Shown: one piece after another, positions 52,426-64,000 of the stretch | Numbering within the stretch: the first letter of the stretch is position 1 | How the letters are laid out: every line of letters begins with the position of its first letter | Assembly: GCA_905182985.1 (NCBI GenBank) | Contig: CAJJDN010000172.1 | Location: 1-64,000, forward strand | Direction of reading: 5' to 3' | Origin: Paramecium sonneborni | Lineage: Eukaryota; Ciliophora; Oligohymenophorea; Peniculida; Parameciidae | Length of the DNA: 64,000 nucleotides | Notes under the pieces: model-generated | The model's database searches: none | What the model saw: only the letters and a program-made list of their open reading frames with translations | What the model was told of the DNA's origin: nothing | Program-made: the position numbers and the translations under genes

Positions 52426-52634
52426 CATAATTGATTATTTTATTACCCATATGTTGACCAAGTGATATCAGATCTAATGAAATCATATTTTGTATCAAAA
52501 GATTTTATGAAGGATGCAAAATCTGCAGTAAATCCATGATCTATTGTACTAACATTGCTCTCATAATTCATATAGGCTGTAGCACCCAAAACCATTAATA
52601 CTCCAAATGTTAACAAAAGTGTTTATGTTGTCAT
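51626..52634 (-). CDS. Secreted class-2 lipase (alpha/beta hydrolase), complete copy
   Basis: Introns at 52419-52446 (28 nt), 52208-52233 (26 nt) and 51707-51731 (25 nt). The last one replaces a poor hydrophobic ending by HFDVRDKFAADILRLIQKL. The N-terminal signal peptide is MTTQTLLLTFGVLMVLGATA. Hydrolase motifs: YPIVFVHGNSDIGVGNGG (oxyanion region), KADLYVTTWG, the nucleophile elbow VIVIGHSMGVTLAR, SFWSPNDDIIKYNCIV (acid), and HFDVR near the end as a candidate catalytic His. The motif set matches the Lipase_2/EstA family, expanded in nematodes and ciliates. It is probably digestive or secreted. Cys residues in CTYATGLPTCSTY suggest disulphides. Confidence 0.85.
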
Positions 52635-52769
52635 CGAATTCAAATAAATATCTAATTAGAGAATCAATGTGTTTATTAATTTGCGAACAAAGATATTTCG
52701 TCATCAATTATTGCGTAATTTATAATTATTTTGATAATTATATTTATTATAAAATTATTTATATAAAAT

Positions 52770-55700
52770 TCATTGATATTATCCATATTCTTTAAACATC
52801 ATAGCCATATCTGACAATTAATTCTTTTTAGGCATCACTATTCTTGGAGGTTGATTATCTTCTAAACTGAATAATTATTTCTCAGCTAATTCTTTTTTAA
52901 TATACATTAGATAAGTTGATCTACTCATATCCGAAAATTTTGGCATAAATTTTAAATATGTTTTCTCATCATCATCAATATACTATTTCTAACCTCCTTT
53001 TTATTTGAATAACATTTTACTCAACTCCTTATTCTCAATATCCATTTTTCTTTCCACTCCATCTATTATCATTCCAATCACTTAATGAGATTTCTTTTAC
53101 TATTTTTCTATCTAATCTCTTATCTATTTCTAAGCCTTTTATTGTTTCTCTTATTGTAAAATTAAATCTGTTCCCTGAACCTCTTAATTTATTACTGATT
53201 GACTTATCTATGAACTTTTCTAGGTCTCATTTACCTTTTTCAATATAGGCTTAGGAATTTAACTTTATTTTGGTTATGTTAAGTTTTATGTTGATTATAT
53301 CTTTGTATCATCTAATCCTGTTTGAGAATTTCTTCCTTAAGAAGCTTGTAGAGATGATTAATGATTAAAAGGTTTCTTATCAATTTCTTATACCAAAATT
53401 CTTACGTTTTTTCTTTGCTTTGAAGTTTAAGGTTATAAACTTTAATTTTCAGGATTTTATACTTAAGTTTCTTTTTCAAAAGCTGACTTTAATTTTTAAA
53501 TTCTTTCTTTTTCTTTCTATTCTCTAAGTAAATTAGCAAAAAACTTTGATAAACCTAATGCTTCTCTATGTTTATAAATAAAATCTTTTAATTTCTTCTT
53601 TTTACTTTTTTCTAATACTTTTCTCAAATAAATTGTTTCTTCTTCATCTTTTAAATCAATATTAACATTATTTTATACAATCTTTTTACCTGCTACCATT
53701 TTATCTATCTTTTTTCTTTTTAATTCTTTTAATTCTTTCTCTGCTGTTATTTTACCATCAATAATATGTGCTTAATCTCTAACTTTTGTATCTATTTCTA
53801 CTTTAACTGGAGGAGAATTAAAGGATTCTTTATAAAACATAATTTCTTCCTTTGCTTTTAAATTTAACATTTTTCTTCCAAAATAAAATTCTTTTTTATC
53901 AAAATCTTCCTTCTTTCTTAAACTAAATAATTATCCTAAAATATCTTTATAATCTCTAAATTCATTTGTTTCAATCTTTCCAGTTACCATTTTATTAACA
54001 TATACATCTAAATCTTACTTATGATGTTCATCTCTATCTGGATGTTCTCTATATTCTATATTTTCTAATTATCTTTTTAATAATGTTCCTGCATTACTTA
54101 CATTTCTCTCATCTTATTTTTTTGGTTTTGGGTATTCATTAAAATATTAATTTGTTGTTAAAATTTTAGATTTATGATCTAAAGGTCTTTCTAATCCAAT
54201 TTTAATTAGACCAACTGATTTTCCCAATTTTCTATTTAATTTTAATAATCTTCTATTATTTACTATTGGTTTCTTTGCAACTGATTATGTTCTTTTCTTT
54301 TCAAACATATCATCTTCAAATTATAAATTATCTATTGAAGGAGCAAAAAAACTTCCATCAAAAAAACTATCTTAACTGTTTGAATCACTATCAAATATAT
54401 TAATTGATGCATCAGTGCCATGAGGTTATGATTATTCAACAACTTTTTAATCAAATTATTTATTTATTTTATGTTCTTATTTTATTTATGTTTTTAAATA
54501 TAATTATTAATTTAAAGGTTTTATTTGAAAGAGATGATACATATCATTATTAAACTTTTTTAAATATTAAGATTCCGATTATTCTTATTAATCTCTATGT
54601 TTTTTCCTTATTTTATGTAATTCAGAATCTAATGTTGATTCAGCTATAAAACTCAAATCAGCTAAATCTTTAAGATTTTATTCAACTCTATGTTTTCCCT
54701 CACTCGCCAATTTTATTATATGTTTCTTAAATTCATCTATTCCTTGTATATATTTTTCTGCTAACCAACTAGCTGTTGTTAAAGACTCTACTATCCTATG
54801 ATAATTATTTTAAGCTTCATAATTACACATCATTGTAACTAAAGCAGATAAAGCTGTAATAACACATCTTTTCATCCTCTTTCTTTCTCTATTTTTGTAC
54901 TTTCTTTATGTAAATTTCTCTTAATTAATTCTAATCCTCATTTCTCCACATAAAATTACTATTGCTTCTTCAGCTATTTTCAATGATTCTTCATATTCAC
55001 TTATTTCATAATAATAATTTGATAAATAAATTTTGGCTTTAGCGCATGCATTCACTAAATTTGGATTTGGAGTATCTAATATTTATTTTGCTATTCTTTA
55101 AGCTTCCAATAAATAATAATAAGCGACTTTTGGTTTATTTGCTTTTTTAAATACTAAATTAGCCATTAATTACAATTCAATTAAATTGTAGAAGTATTAG
55201 TCTAATTCAAATTATATATTTAATGGTTTTGCTGTTTTAACTATCATATTTGCTATACGACTAGACTCAGATACTTCTTATTCATAAAAATTGATTTCTT
55301 TTGCTTATTTTTTTATTTTCTCTTTCTTTGGTTTTTCATATTCATTAATTTTATAGAAAAGTACAGTAACTTCATGTTCTTTTATTCTTTCTTATTCCTC
55401 CTCATCAGAACTTGTCAAATGTGAAACTTCTTCTAAACTAAAAATAGAAATATTTCAATACACAACTCCTTTCATTTCATTTGGCATAACTTTTTATATG
55501 TAAAGATTCAAGTATTTGTATAATTCAAATATTGCTTAAGTTCCTCTATGAATAATTTGAATCATCATTTCTGGTCTATCTTACTCAATGTCTGGTTTTA
55601 ACAATCCTTTTTTTATTATTTTATTTATGCAATTTATTATCCGACGATTCAACATAACCATTTCGCTCAATTCCAAATCTTTTCGTTGACTATAAAACTT

Positions 55701-55900
55701 ATCTAAAAGTTAATATGCTCTCTTATAAAGTTTCTATTCAACTTAATAAATTAAGTTACTTTTTATATCATTTTACCAGTTTCTCTGTGAATATAATCAT
55801 AGCTACCCTACAATAGACTTTTTAATTTACTCTCTTCTTTATTTTAATGAGATTATTATTAATGAGATGTATTAACAGAAGAAGTTTCTTTTTAATTCAT
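52770..55900 (-). CDS. Large TPR-like repeat protein, unrecognised
   Basis: With two introns near the 5' end (35 and 24 nt) the frame is an exact multiple of three, about 1023 residues. The first half has paired helices of TPR character (QFELDQYFYNLIELQLMANL, KPKVAYYYLLEAQRIAKQI, VNACAKIYLSNYYYEISEYE, EESLKIAEEAIVILCG). The second half is Lys-rich (RRLLKLNRKLGKSVGLIK, DFIYKHREALGLSKFFANL), with an ending IVMPKKNQLSDMAMMF. Such proteins are usually scaffolds, and no specific family is recognised. More introns in the middle cannot be excluded. It stops 135 bp before the lipase start. Confidence 0.65.
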
Positions 55901-56044
55901 TAAATTAATGTTAATTCTAAATTTTTTTATTTTGTTGAAAATCAGATGTTTTTCTCAAGATTTTGTTTATATTTTGATTGAGCTTTGATTTATTTAATTC
56001 TTAATATATTATTAATTAATATATAATATATAAAACATTAGGAT

Positions 56045-58878
56045 TCATTGCTACTTACTTTCTATCACTACAGTGATTTCTGATTCTAAATTTTAATATT
56101 AATCTGCTAATATTTATGGCAACTATCCTATTTCTTTCAAAGAATTCATAAAATAGTCTAATTCTTCTTTTATTCTTGTAAATCCTATTCTAAAATGATC
56201 AAAAATACTCTTACTTAGAAGTAATATTAAGTTATCTGAATATTTTGACAAAATCTGAATTAAGTATTGAAACAATATGACCAAAAACATAACAAAGATC
56301 GTATTTTGTAATAATATCCTCAATCGCCACATATAATGATCTTGTATTCTAACAAATTTAATTAGTCATTTTAGTTGGAACAGTAATTTTAGTTTAGGAA
56401 TCCTATATGATTAATAAAATATATAATATAATACATTCCAATCTAATTTAGCAATATCTTCAAAATGTTTATAAAATCTATCTTATACAATAGTAGTTAA
56501 CTTGGCCATTACTTCAGCATTATGATTTTCATAATCCACCTTGATTGTTGCAAAATCATTCTAGATTTGATTTAAGTTTGAAAATTCATTTTATTATTAT
56601 TAACTTATTTATTATTTAATTATTTTAAATAATTTGTTAGATAAAGGTTCTAATAAGTATAAAAAGAGTCTCAAACATATTGATGATATAGCTAAATTTT
56701 TAGCTGTAATTGTTGATATTTTACCAAAATGAACTGCCCCAGCTCCTAAAATATATTAAGTAGATAAAGAATTATAGCTTTTAATTAGTTCAACTAATTT
56801 TTATGCTTACTCATAATTAATTATTGAATATGATTCAAATAAATGCATATACTAACTTATAGCTTATAAAAAAAATAAGAATGCTTGTGTTACCTTATAT
56901 TTTGAATTATCTTTTAAAATGATAATTTCAGTTTTTATAATTTTAAAGTGTTAATTATTTACATATGAAGGTAATAAATTTTTTCCTGCCATTGTACTAT
57001 TATTAAGGAGAATACTTTCATCTAACTATTCTACTTGTTTCAAATCTTCTAAATCTAATAAATAAGTAATTATTTCATAATTGTCAAAAGATACATCAGA
57101 AGCTAACCACATTTCATTCTCTAGATATTTATTTAATTGTGTTTTCTTCTCTTTATGAAAATTTTAGAGAAATTGCTTTTCTTAAGCACTTCTCATATAA
57201 ATTAATTAATTAATAGAGCATTTTTAATATTATCCTCTAATTTTTTACATTATTTTATCATTAATTTGTAAATCTTCATTCATTCTAGACATTTCTTATT
57301 AATAAAATTAATCCCAAAATTTATAAACCTAAAGTAAATCTATAAAATCTTTAACTGAAGATTCAGATGCAATTCTTTTTGATGATAATAATAAGGCTAC
57401 TTTTTCATTAGCAAATTTTAACATAGCTACAGGAATAGAAAAATGTTCTTCAATTATTTCCATGTGTTTTGGTTAATCCAATACATTTTTAGCAATTGAT
57501 TAAGCAAGTGCAATTTAAAGATTTATTGTTTTTTTTAAATTCTCTGAAAAAAATTAAACTATTTTTATAAAGATATTTAATGGTTATTCTTCCATAGATT
57601 AAGATATTTATTCCATAATAGACTATTCATCAAATTTAGTTTATAATTGAGAATCCTCTTGATTAAAAAAGTTCTTAATTGCTATGAGAAATTCTTAATA
57701 GTATCCTTGTAATTCTTCCATGACTTTTTATTTAAATATTTTATCGCCCATATCAATTATACCAGAAGAAGATAAAAGAGTTTTAATAAAACTGTCATCT
57801 GATTGTTTATTGATTGAAATAATAGATTATTGTTATTATTCAAACCAGCTATCATTTACATATGAATTTGCAAGGACTGAATCATCATGATCATTTAATT
57901 AATGTGTTAGTTAATTTATAAGTTATTTATTTGGTGTTAATAAAGTTGTCATTTAAGTAAGCATAATTGATAAAAGATGATTTTAAATTGTAATTAATAG
58001 ATTTTTTTAAAATTATTCTAATTTTTAGGGTATGAATTTTAAACTTGATAATGATTTAATTGATTAATATGTTTATTCACTTACTTTTAGTAATTAAACT
58101 GCTTAGGAATATTTTTTAGTATTTATTAGTTCTGTTAATGTAATAAAACTTTTTTAAATTGATTAAACACGTTTAAGAATGAATAAAATGTTTTCAACTT
58201 TTTCAATAGTCTAAACTATATAAAATTATTACTTGTTTTTTCCTAGTGATTTCAGTGCTTTTTTTAATCATATGCTATCTTGTTATACTATAAATTTCTC
58301 GTATTCTCTTAACTTTTTTAATATTCTAATCAATAATTTAATTCATTTCATTCAAATTTAATACAATAGTTAAAAAATTATCAAAACGAGAATTGATTTA
58401 AAAAAATAAAGTAATCTCTACATCATCTAAATGATCTTTAATCTCTTCTAAATACTGATTTATTTTATCTTTGCCTAATGAAAATAATTGATAGTTGAAT
58501 CTGAATGGTTAATCAAAAAAATATCCAGGCACTGTCTTATAACAATCTATAACCATTTCATCTAAATCATCAGGTATATCTGATTATTATACTTTTTTTT
58601 GATTTTTTCTATACTCCATATAAACATCTCTTATGGATTATAAGTATCCAACAAAATCTTTAAATCCTAAATCTTTAATAGACTATAAATCTGAAGAGCG
58701 AGAAATAGTATTTACTATAGCTTGAGCATCCTTCAATGATATTGGATGTTAGGGTTCTTAGGTTTTTCTTAGTACTCTTTTGAGTAACTAATCAAAATAG
58801 CCCTCTTCTATTACAGTAAAAACTATTTGTTATTCTTATTTGTTTTCCTCACTAATTATTCCATAAAGAATACCTCAT
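56045..58878 (-). CDS. VPS50/VPS54-like tethering-complex subunit (GARP/EARP)
   Basis: Four introns (58852-58873 and 58211-58232, 22 nt; 56403-56434, 32 nt; 56190-56208, 19 nt) give 912 residues exactly. The start MSEENKQEQQIVF appears only after the first intron is removed. The N-terminal Vps54_N-type region reads LGFKDFVGYLQSIRDVYMEY, TVPGYFFDQPFRFNYQLF, HLDDVEITLFFQINSRFD, then RVQSIQKSFITLTELINTKK and YSQAVQLLKVSEQTY. The C-terminal part TVPTKMTNQICQNTRSLYV ... KYDLCYVFGHIVSILNSDF recalls the VPS50 C-terminal domain. Length also fits. These subunits tether endosome-derived vesicles at the Golgi or recycling endosomes. It is separated by 19 bp from the myosin stop upstream. Confidence 0.8.
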
Positions 58879-58897
58879 CCCAGATTGCTTAAAAATA

Positions 58898-61800
58898 TCA
58901 ATTAATATATTATAATATTTCACTTAATTCAGATTATTTTAGTATTTCTTGTAATTAAGGATCATTTCGGTATTTTTTTACAGACTTTAGCAATTTTAAT
59001 CTAAATCATAATAAAATTATACTTATTTGAATTATCAATATGATAAGACTTATTATTAATAATATCTGTATTTTCAGAATGTTCCAATAATTATTTTTGT
59101 AATTAAATGTTAGATTCATTTTTGAAACTAAAAAAACAACTTGTATCTTTTACATCATCTAATAAATTAAAAGGAGACTATTATAATTATTTAACTAATT
59201 GTTAATGTTCAATTTTTGATGCAAATTTTATATTTAATTTTTATTAAGGTTTTTTCATTTAATTGAAATAATTAGCTAAATTATCGCAATAAGGAGGATC
59301 TAAAGAATAAATATCATTTTCACTCCATTTGCTAACCATTTAATTAATAATTTTATTTTTCAATTTTATGTTATTATCAATACATTTATAGGTCTTGGCA
59401 AATGTAATATAAACAATGCTTAAAGTTCTACTCCAACTACATAATACTCTAACAGCTGGATAATTAGTCATATATTCAACAGGTCTTTATTAATATTACA
59501 AACAAGAATTGGTACCCCACCAATAAATCTTTTTTGTATCTAAAATTACTATTGATTGTTTATGACCAGCCATAACTTAAAGAACTTTTGATTCAAAAGG
59601 TACAATTTTAGGATAAGATTCATCCTTAAGATTTCCATGTCCTAACTGTCCCATTTAACCCCAACCCCATGTATATACTTTGCCTAATGTAGATTTGGCT
59701 ATTGTATGTTTCATTCCACAATGAACTTCTGCTATTTTATCCTATAATTCTATTAAAGTTAATTCATTTCTTGAATGACCTCTATTTATTCCTAATTCTC
59801 CAACTGTATTTTCACCCATTGAAAACATCAAACCATTTGTAGATAATACTATAAAAAATTATAAACCATGTGAAATTTGATGCACTTGCAACTTCTATTA
59901 TATTTAACTCATTCTAATAAATGTTGTCCAAGATTTCAATTCTAAAGGTTTTTTTTGTTTCTTTTTCCATATATATATTAAATTATTTTCATCAACAGCT
60001 ATATTTTCATCATTATAAACAGAAAATAATTTAACATCTTTTAATATACATTATTTTTCATCTGTCGAATATAAAACATTATCTTAACTTAAAATTAATC
60101 CATGATTAGCACCTGATTTAATTGATTTAACTTTAAATTGAAATTATATCTAATTAATTTTATTAACATTTTATTTAAGTAATCCTTACTATAATTAATC
60201 ATTCAATCCCCATGAATAAATTTTATTTTATAATGTACCTACATATGCATGACATTCTCCTATAGAATAAGTAGAAATATAATTCTGTTTTTCATAACAT
60301 TCTTTAAAACATCTCTTATATAATGATGTCCATAATGTATCGTAGATTTCACTTACATCTGTTAAAATTTCTAAGTCTATAACTTAACTAAATAAATCAA
60401 TTTTTTTGCCAGGAATATTTTCTTATTCATTCTCTAATATAGATTCAATATAACTATCATGCAAATTCATGAATTCTTATTCTCTAATTCTATTTAATTC
60501 ATTTTCCAAAGGTTTTAAAACTTAATCTTCATATTTTCTTTATTTTCTATATTAGTTGAAATACTTTCTCACTCCACGTTAAATTATTATAGTAGCAAAT
60601 CTAATTCTCTAAAATAAATTGGTCAACCATTTACTTCTAATCCATCCCTATATATAGGTAGTAGCTGCTCTTAATGATTAATAATATCTTTTTTATTAAT
60701 TTCTACGTACATATTTTTAGATTGTAGTTGCAGCCTGATTAGCTGTAACTAAAAATCCAGCTAATTTAATTGATTATATATTATCTTCATTTATTTAACG
60801 AGTAATATAACCTTTCCATATTTTCTAAATTCTTGTTGCAGCTCTATAAACAATAACTTTCCATGCTTAATCAGTTACTTTATTTAATAATTTTTTTATA
60901 TCACTTTCTATTTCCTATTCTTAATGCAATTACTTTTATCTTATAAATCTCTATATTTTAACTGCACATTATTCTTCCACAATCATTTATTTAATTGCAC
61001 ATATTCTTCTAAAATATTTTTAAACCACTTTTGATGATTGTAAATATCTTTTATAATTAATTCTCTTTAAAAACTCTCTAATTTTAAACTATATAAAAAC
61101 TATTGACTACACTAATCTTACATATCTTTATCTTTCTAAATATCCTCTTATATGAGCTTGAATGTATATTACTCTACACTAAAATTCCCTAAAAATCATT
61201 TTGTTTTTATAACATATCCATGCATTCTATAATTTTGATGCAGCTTAATGCTTCAAATTATTCTACTTCTTTAATTCTTACTAAATTATTCGATATGTTT
61301 AATATCTAAAGAATACCATTCTATTTCCAAATAATACTTAGTCATCTGCAAATGCAAAGTTTTTCTTAATATAATTTATGACTATTGCTTTATAATCAAC
61401 TTTTTTCTGTTAAATTGTAGAAAAGTATTCAAAATAACATTATTAATAAGTTCTTCTGTATGCATATCCTTCTTTCCTCATTTATAAACTTTCAATTACA
61501 CAAGAATCTCTTATTTAATTTAATACAAATTATTGATTAAATTAGTCTTTTATCATTTAATCATTTGGTTTAATACATCTTATAAAATAATTATTAAAAT
61601 CTTTCATAGAACTAATTAAATTTTATAAATCTGTTCTTGCTACCGTTCCTAAATACTTTTAAGTAATCATTTATTAGTAGATTGTCGATATATATTAATT
61701 TTTAGATTTTTAAAGTAAAATTTAAAACTGTTTATTAACTTCATCTTTGTTTTTTATTCTAAAACCAATTACATTATATTCAACTTCTCTTGGAGAATGT

Positions 61801-63341
61801 CGAACTTTAAATATAGGTTAAGCTTAAGATTTTGGATATGTTATAATTTAATTATTAACAAAAGCATTCTTAACTTTAGTTAAAAAGGTTTCATCAGTAC
61901 CAGCTACTGTACAACTATCATCTAATATATTTAATATTCCTAAAGGAGGTCTTTCTAAACATTCTAAAATCTAAAAATTATTAGTATAATTGATTGGAAC
62001 TTAATTATTAGTTAAACCTTCTAATTGGAATAATTTAGAATCACTTTGAAAAGTCTCAAATAAATAGAATTATTATATTTTTTCATAAGAATAATTAATT
62101 AGCAATTACTCAAAGCTATTGAATGCATTTTATTCAAATCCAAAAAAATCAACAATGTTTATTTAATACTTATTTGATTATGTTGTCATCTAACAATTAA
62201 TTGCATCAATTAGAAATTCAAATAATCTTTCATATAATTATTTTATGATATTTTATTATTGATTTACACATTCTATTCTACTTAATGGAGTATCTACAAC
62301 TTCATTTTTCAATAATTATCTCTATTTGTAACATAAACATCTTATTAATTCTTTATCTGAAATTCCAAGTAATTAACTAATCTGTTGAATTGATTTTTGA
62401 TCATTAATTGTACAATTGGTATCATGATCATCAAATTAAATATTACCTAATTTAATAATAGAAGCTAATATTCCTAAAATAACATCAATATTTATATTAA
62501 ATAATTTGAGAGCATCAATTGTATCCTAAAATTATGATGTTTCCTTTTAAGATTATTACTAGGATGATTTGGAATTCAAATGATTAGGAATCAAAATTTA
62601 TTGCTAATTTGTATTGATATTAAATAAAGAAAATTATCCATAATTCAAGAATTAATAAAAAATATTAAAATTACTTTCTCCTTAAGGAATATTATAAATA
62701 CGTGATTTTTCAAGTGAAACTATAGATAATTGAATACTACATAACTTTTAATCTTTATCAAAAAACATTTTTGTTATTCTTCCATAACGAGATGAATTTG
62801 AATTTCTCATAGTTTTTGCATTTCCAAAAGCTTCTATAATTTAATTAGAAGCCATTAATTTAGAGTGAATATTACCAAATTTAGAAAGTTATAATTAAAT
62901 TTATTTACTTATTTCAGATTTACCAGATCCTGATTCTCCAGTCATTATAATTGATTAAGGAATTTCAATCATTTAATGGTAAACATTTAATGAAATTTAT
63001 TACAATTGTTAAGATTTAATGATTTCTTTATGAACAGGATTAATGCTGATAAAAGATGATCCACAAAAAATTTGAAATTTTTTTTGTTAAAATCTTAGAT
63101 GTAAAACATTTAGAACTTCAGCTTCATTTAAAATTGATAAATCCAATAAATCTTCAATTTCTTATAAATCATCTTAACTTCTTTAATATACATATTTGGA
63201 ATCAGCAAAATTACCCTCAGAAGTGCTAATTAAAAATGGAGAAACTTAAAGAATTATTCCAGGTATTAATTTATGGTCATTGAAAATCCAACATGGAGTA
63301 TCTAGCTTAAATTTTATACTAAATTACTAATCTAGGCCCAT
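58898..63341 (-). CDS. Myosin heavy chain with C-terminal RCC1-repeat propeller
   Basis: 1473 residues with a single 22-nt intron (59001-59022), frame exact. The motor spans about 60-650: P-loop [10 protein letters not shown], switch [11 protein letters not shown], switch [18 protein letters not shown], and [17 protein letters not shown] at the converter side. A series of IQ motifs covers about 660-940 ([67 protein letters not shown]). Then come RCC1-type repeats about 1010-1290 ([54 protein letters not shown]) and a helical tail. There is no long coiled coil, so it is probably monomeric. The propeller presumably binds cargo or a small GTPase, which is inference. Confidence 0.92.
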
Positions 63342-63836
63342 TTGAGAGGTTAAGTTTAAAGCATTTATTTGTTATATTTTATTTTTTTAAATAATTATAT
63401 GAGATAGTTATAAATTTTTAATTAGCGTATAAATGAAGGATAAAGTCAAATTTAAATAAAAAAATTAACATGATATAAGGTTAGAATGTGAAGAATTGAT
63501 AATTTTGATAAGATTTATGTTCTATATAATATTCAATGACACTTTTCTTTCATCAATTAGTATCTCTATAATTTTAAGGTACTAATATCATAGAAAAAGT
63601 AATTGGAAATCATTTACTTTTAGAAAGGTGCCATAAAGATGGAGATTATCTTACTCATCCTCATGAATATTTAGGTGCTTATGATGGAGATGGATTTGAT
63701 CTAATTTAATCATCTTAGAGGCGCTCTTAAAATAAATTTATACATTGACCTCTATCATTTTTAAACCATCCTTTGATTTTTTGAAAGGTGCTAGCAATGC
63801 AATTAATTAGTACTCAACACATTAAAATTATAAATA
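63342..63836. other. Region with an unresolved small plus-strand ORF
   Basis: 495 bp. A convincing coding piece reads NIIEKVIGNHLLLERCHKDG, then DYLTHPHEYLGAYDGDGFDL and a basic end to TGA at 63746-63748. A start exon may begin at ATG 63433 (MKDKVKFKQKNQHDIRLE), but I could not place the joining intron. It is probably a small protein of about 90 residues. The family is not recognised. Confidence 0.4.
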
Positions 63837-64000
63837 ATGAAATTTACAAGTACTGATAATATAGAAGTGGATAGACAAGACTAATAGAAAATAAATTCTT
63901 TTAGCAGATTAAATATGCAATATCATGAACTAATAAGATTAAATTAAGCGTATAGAATGATAAAATTAGTATAGTCGAAAAGAGGAATTATCACGTTTAG
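63837..64000 (+). CDS. PFDN4: Prefoldin subunit 4-like (5' part, cut by window end)
   Basis: ATG 63837 opens MKFTSTDNIEVDRQDQQKIN and then SFSRLNMQYHELIRLNQAYR. DQQKIN-FSR is the start of the prefoldin subunit 4 coiled coil. Prefoldin hands unfolded actin and tubulin to the CCT chaperonin. The last 32 bases of the window (GTATAG...TTTAG) have intron ends, so the first exon may end at 63968. Confidence 0.7.

Noticed and set aside
57949..57952. ATGA overlap suggesting two genes within 56045-58878
   Set aside because: A 22-nt intron at 58211-58232 carries the upstream frame straight through this ATG, giving one VPS50/54-like protein with an exact frame, so the ATG is internal.

Overview
The window reads as macronuclear DNA of a ciliate, most probably Paramecium. 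Frames with clear homology (MUS81, a SAC phosphatase, Miro, kinesin, Polo-like kinase, myosin) run through TAA and TAG codons where glutamine fits, and they stop only at TGA. Introns are tiny (18-35 nt, GT...AG, mostly GTA...TAG). The DNA is very AT-rich, spacers are short, and no transposons, tRNA or rRNA genes or CRISPR arrays were seen. Because of the code and the introns, almost no gene here appears as a conventional ORF, so coordinates were built by reading frames under the ciliate code and placing introns that restore the frame. All functions are inferred from motifs and no search was run.

Left part (1-13.9 kb): the end of an unrecognised gene, a SAPS-family phosphatase subunit (-), MUS81 (+), a small unknown gene, a uridine kinase (+), a membrane hybrid histidine kinase (+), a secreted granulin-like peptide (-), an unknown gene (+) and an Old Yellow Enzyme (-).

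14.0-26.8 kb is the most unusual stretch. It is a one-directional minus-strand run of seven genes: a SAC-domain phosphoinositide phosphatase, then five diverged paralogues of an unrecognised family, with a small protein starting MGNAC (a dual-acylation-type N-terminus) between two of them. Stop-to-start distances are 13-24 bp, and at the SAC/array junction there may be a 4-bp ATGA overlap.

26.8-42.6 kb: Miro GTPase, a coiled-coil protein, a secreted protein whose start codon lies 8 bp from that of a divergent kinesin, an apparently inactive kinase with a myristoylation-type N-terminus, another coiled-coil protein, a Polo-like kinase and an unknown gene. The Polo-like kinase region appears twice, identically, around a single N.

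43.2-52.6 kb: a glutamine amidotransferase with an odd N-terminus, small unknown membrane proteins, an AlkB-type 2-oxoglutarate oxygenase whose 5' end meets a roughly 100-bp palindrome, and a class-2 lipase. The lipase also appears twice, around a 365-nt run of N. Both duplications look like unmerged contig overlaps.

52.8-64.0 kb: a TPR-type protein, a VPS50/VPS54-like tethering subunit and a myosin carrying a C-terminal RCC1 propeller, all on the minus strand and closely spaced, then a small unresolved ORF and the start of prefoldin subunit 4. Cytoskeleton and membrane-traffic functions (kinesin, myosin, Miro, VPS50/54, SAC phosphatase, Polo-like kinase) recur. Nothing in the sequence shows that they act together apart from the compact layout.
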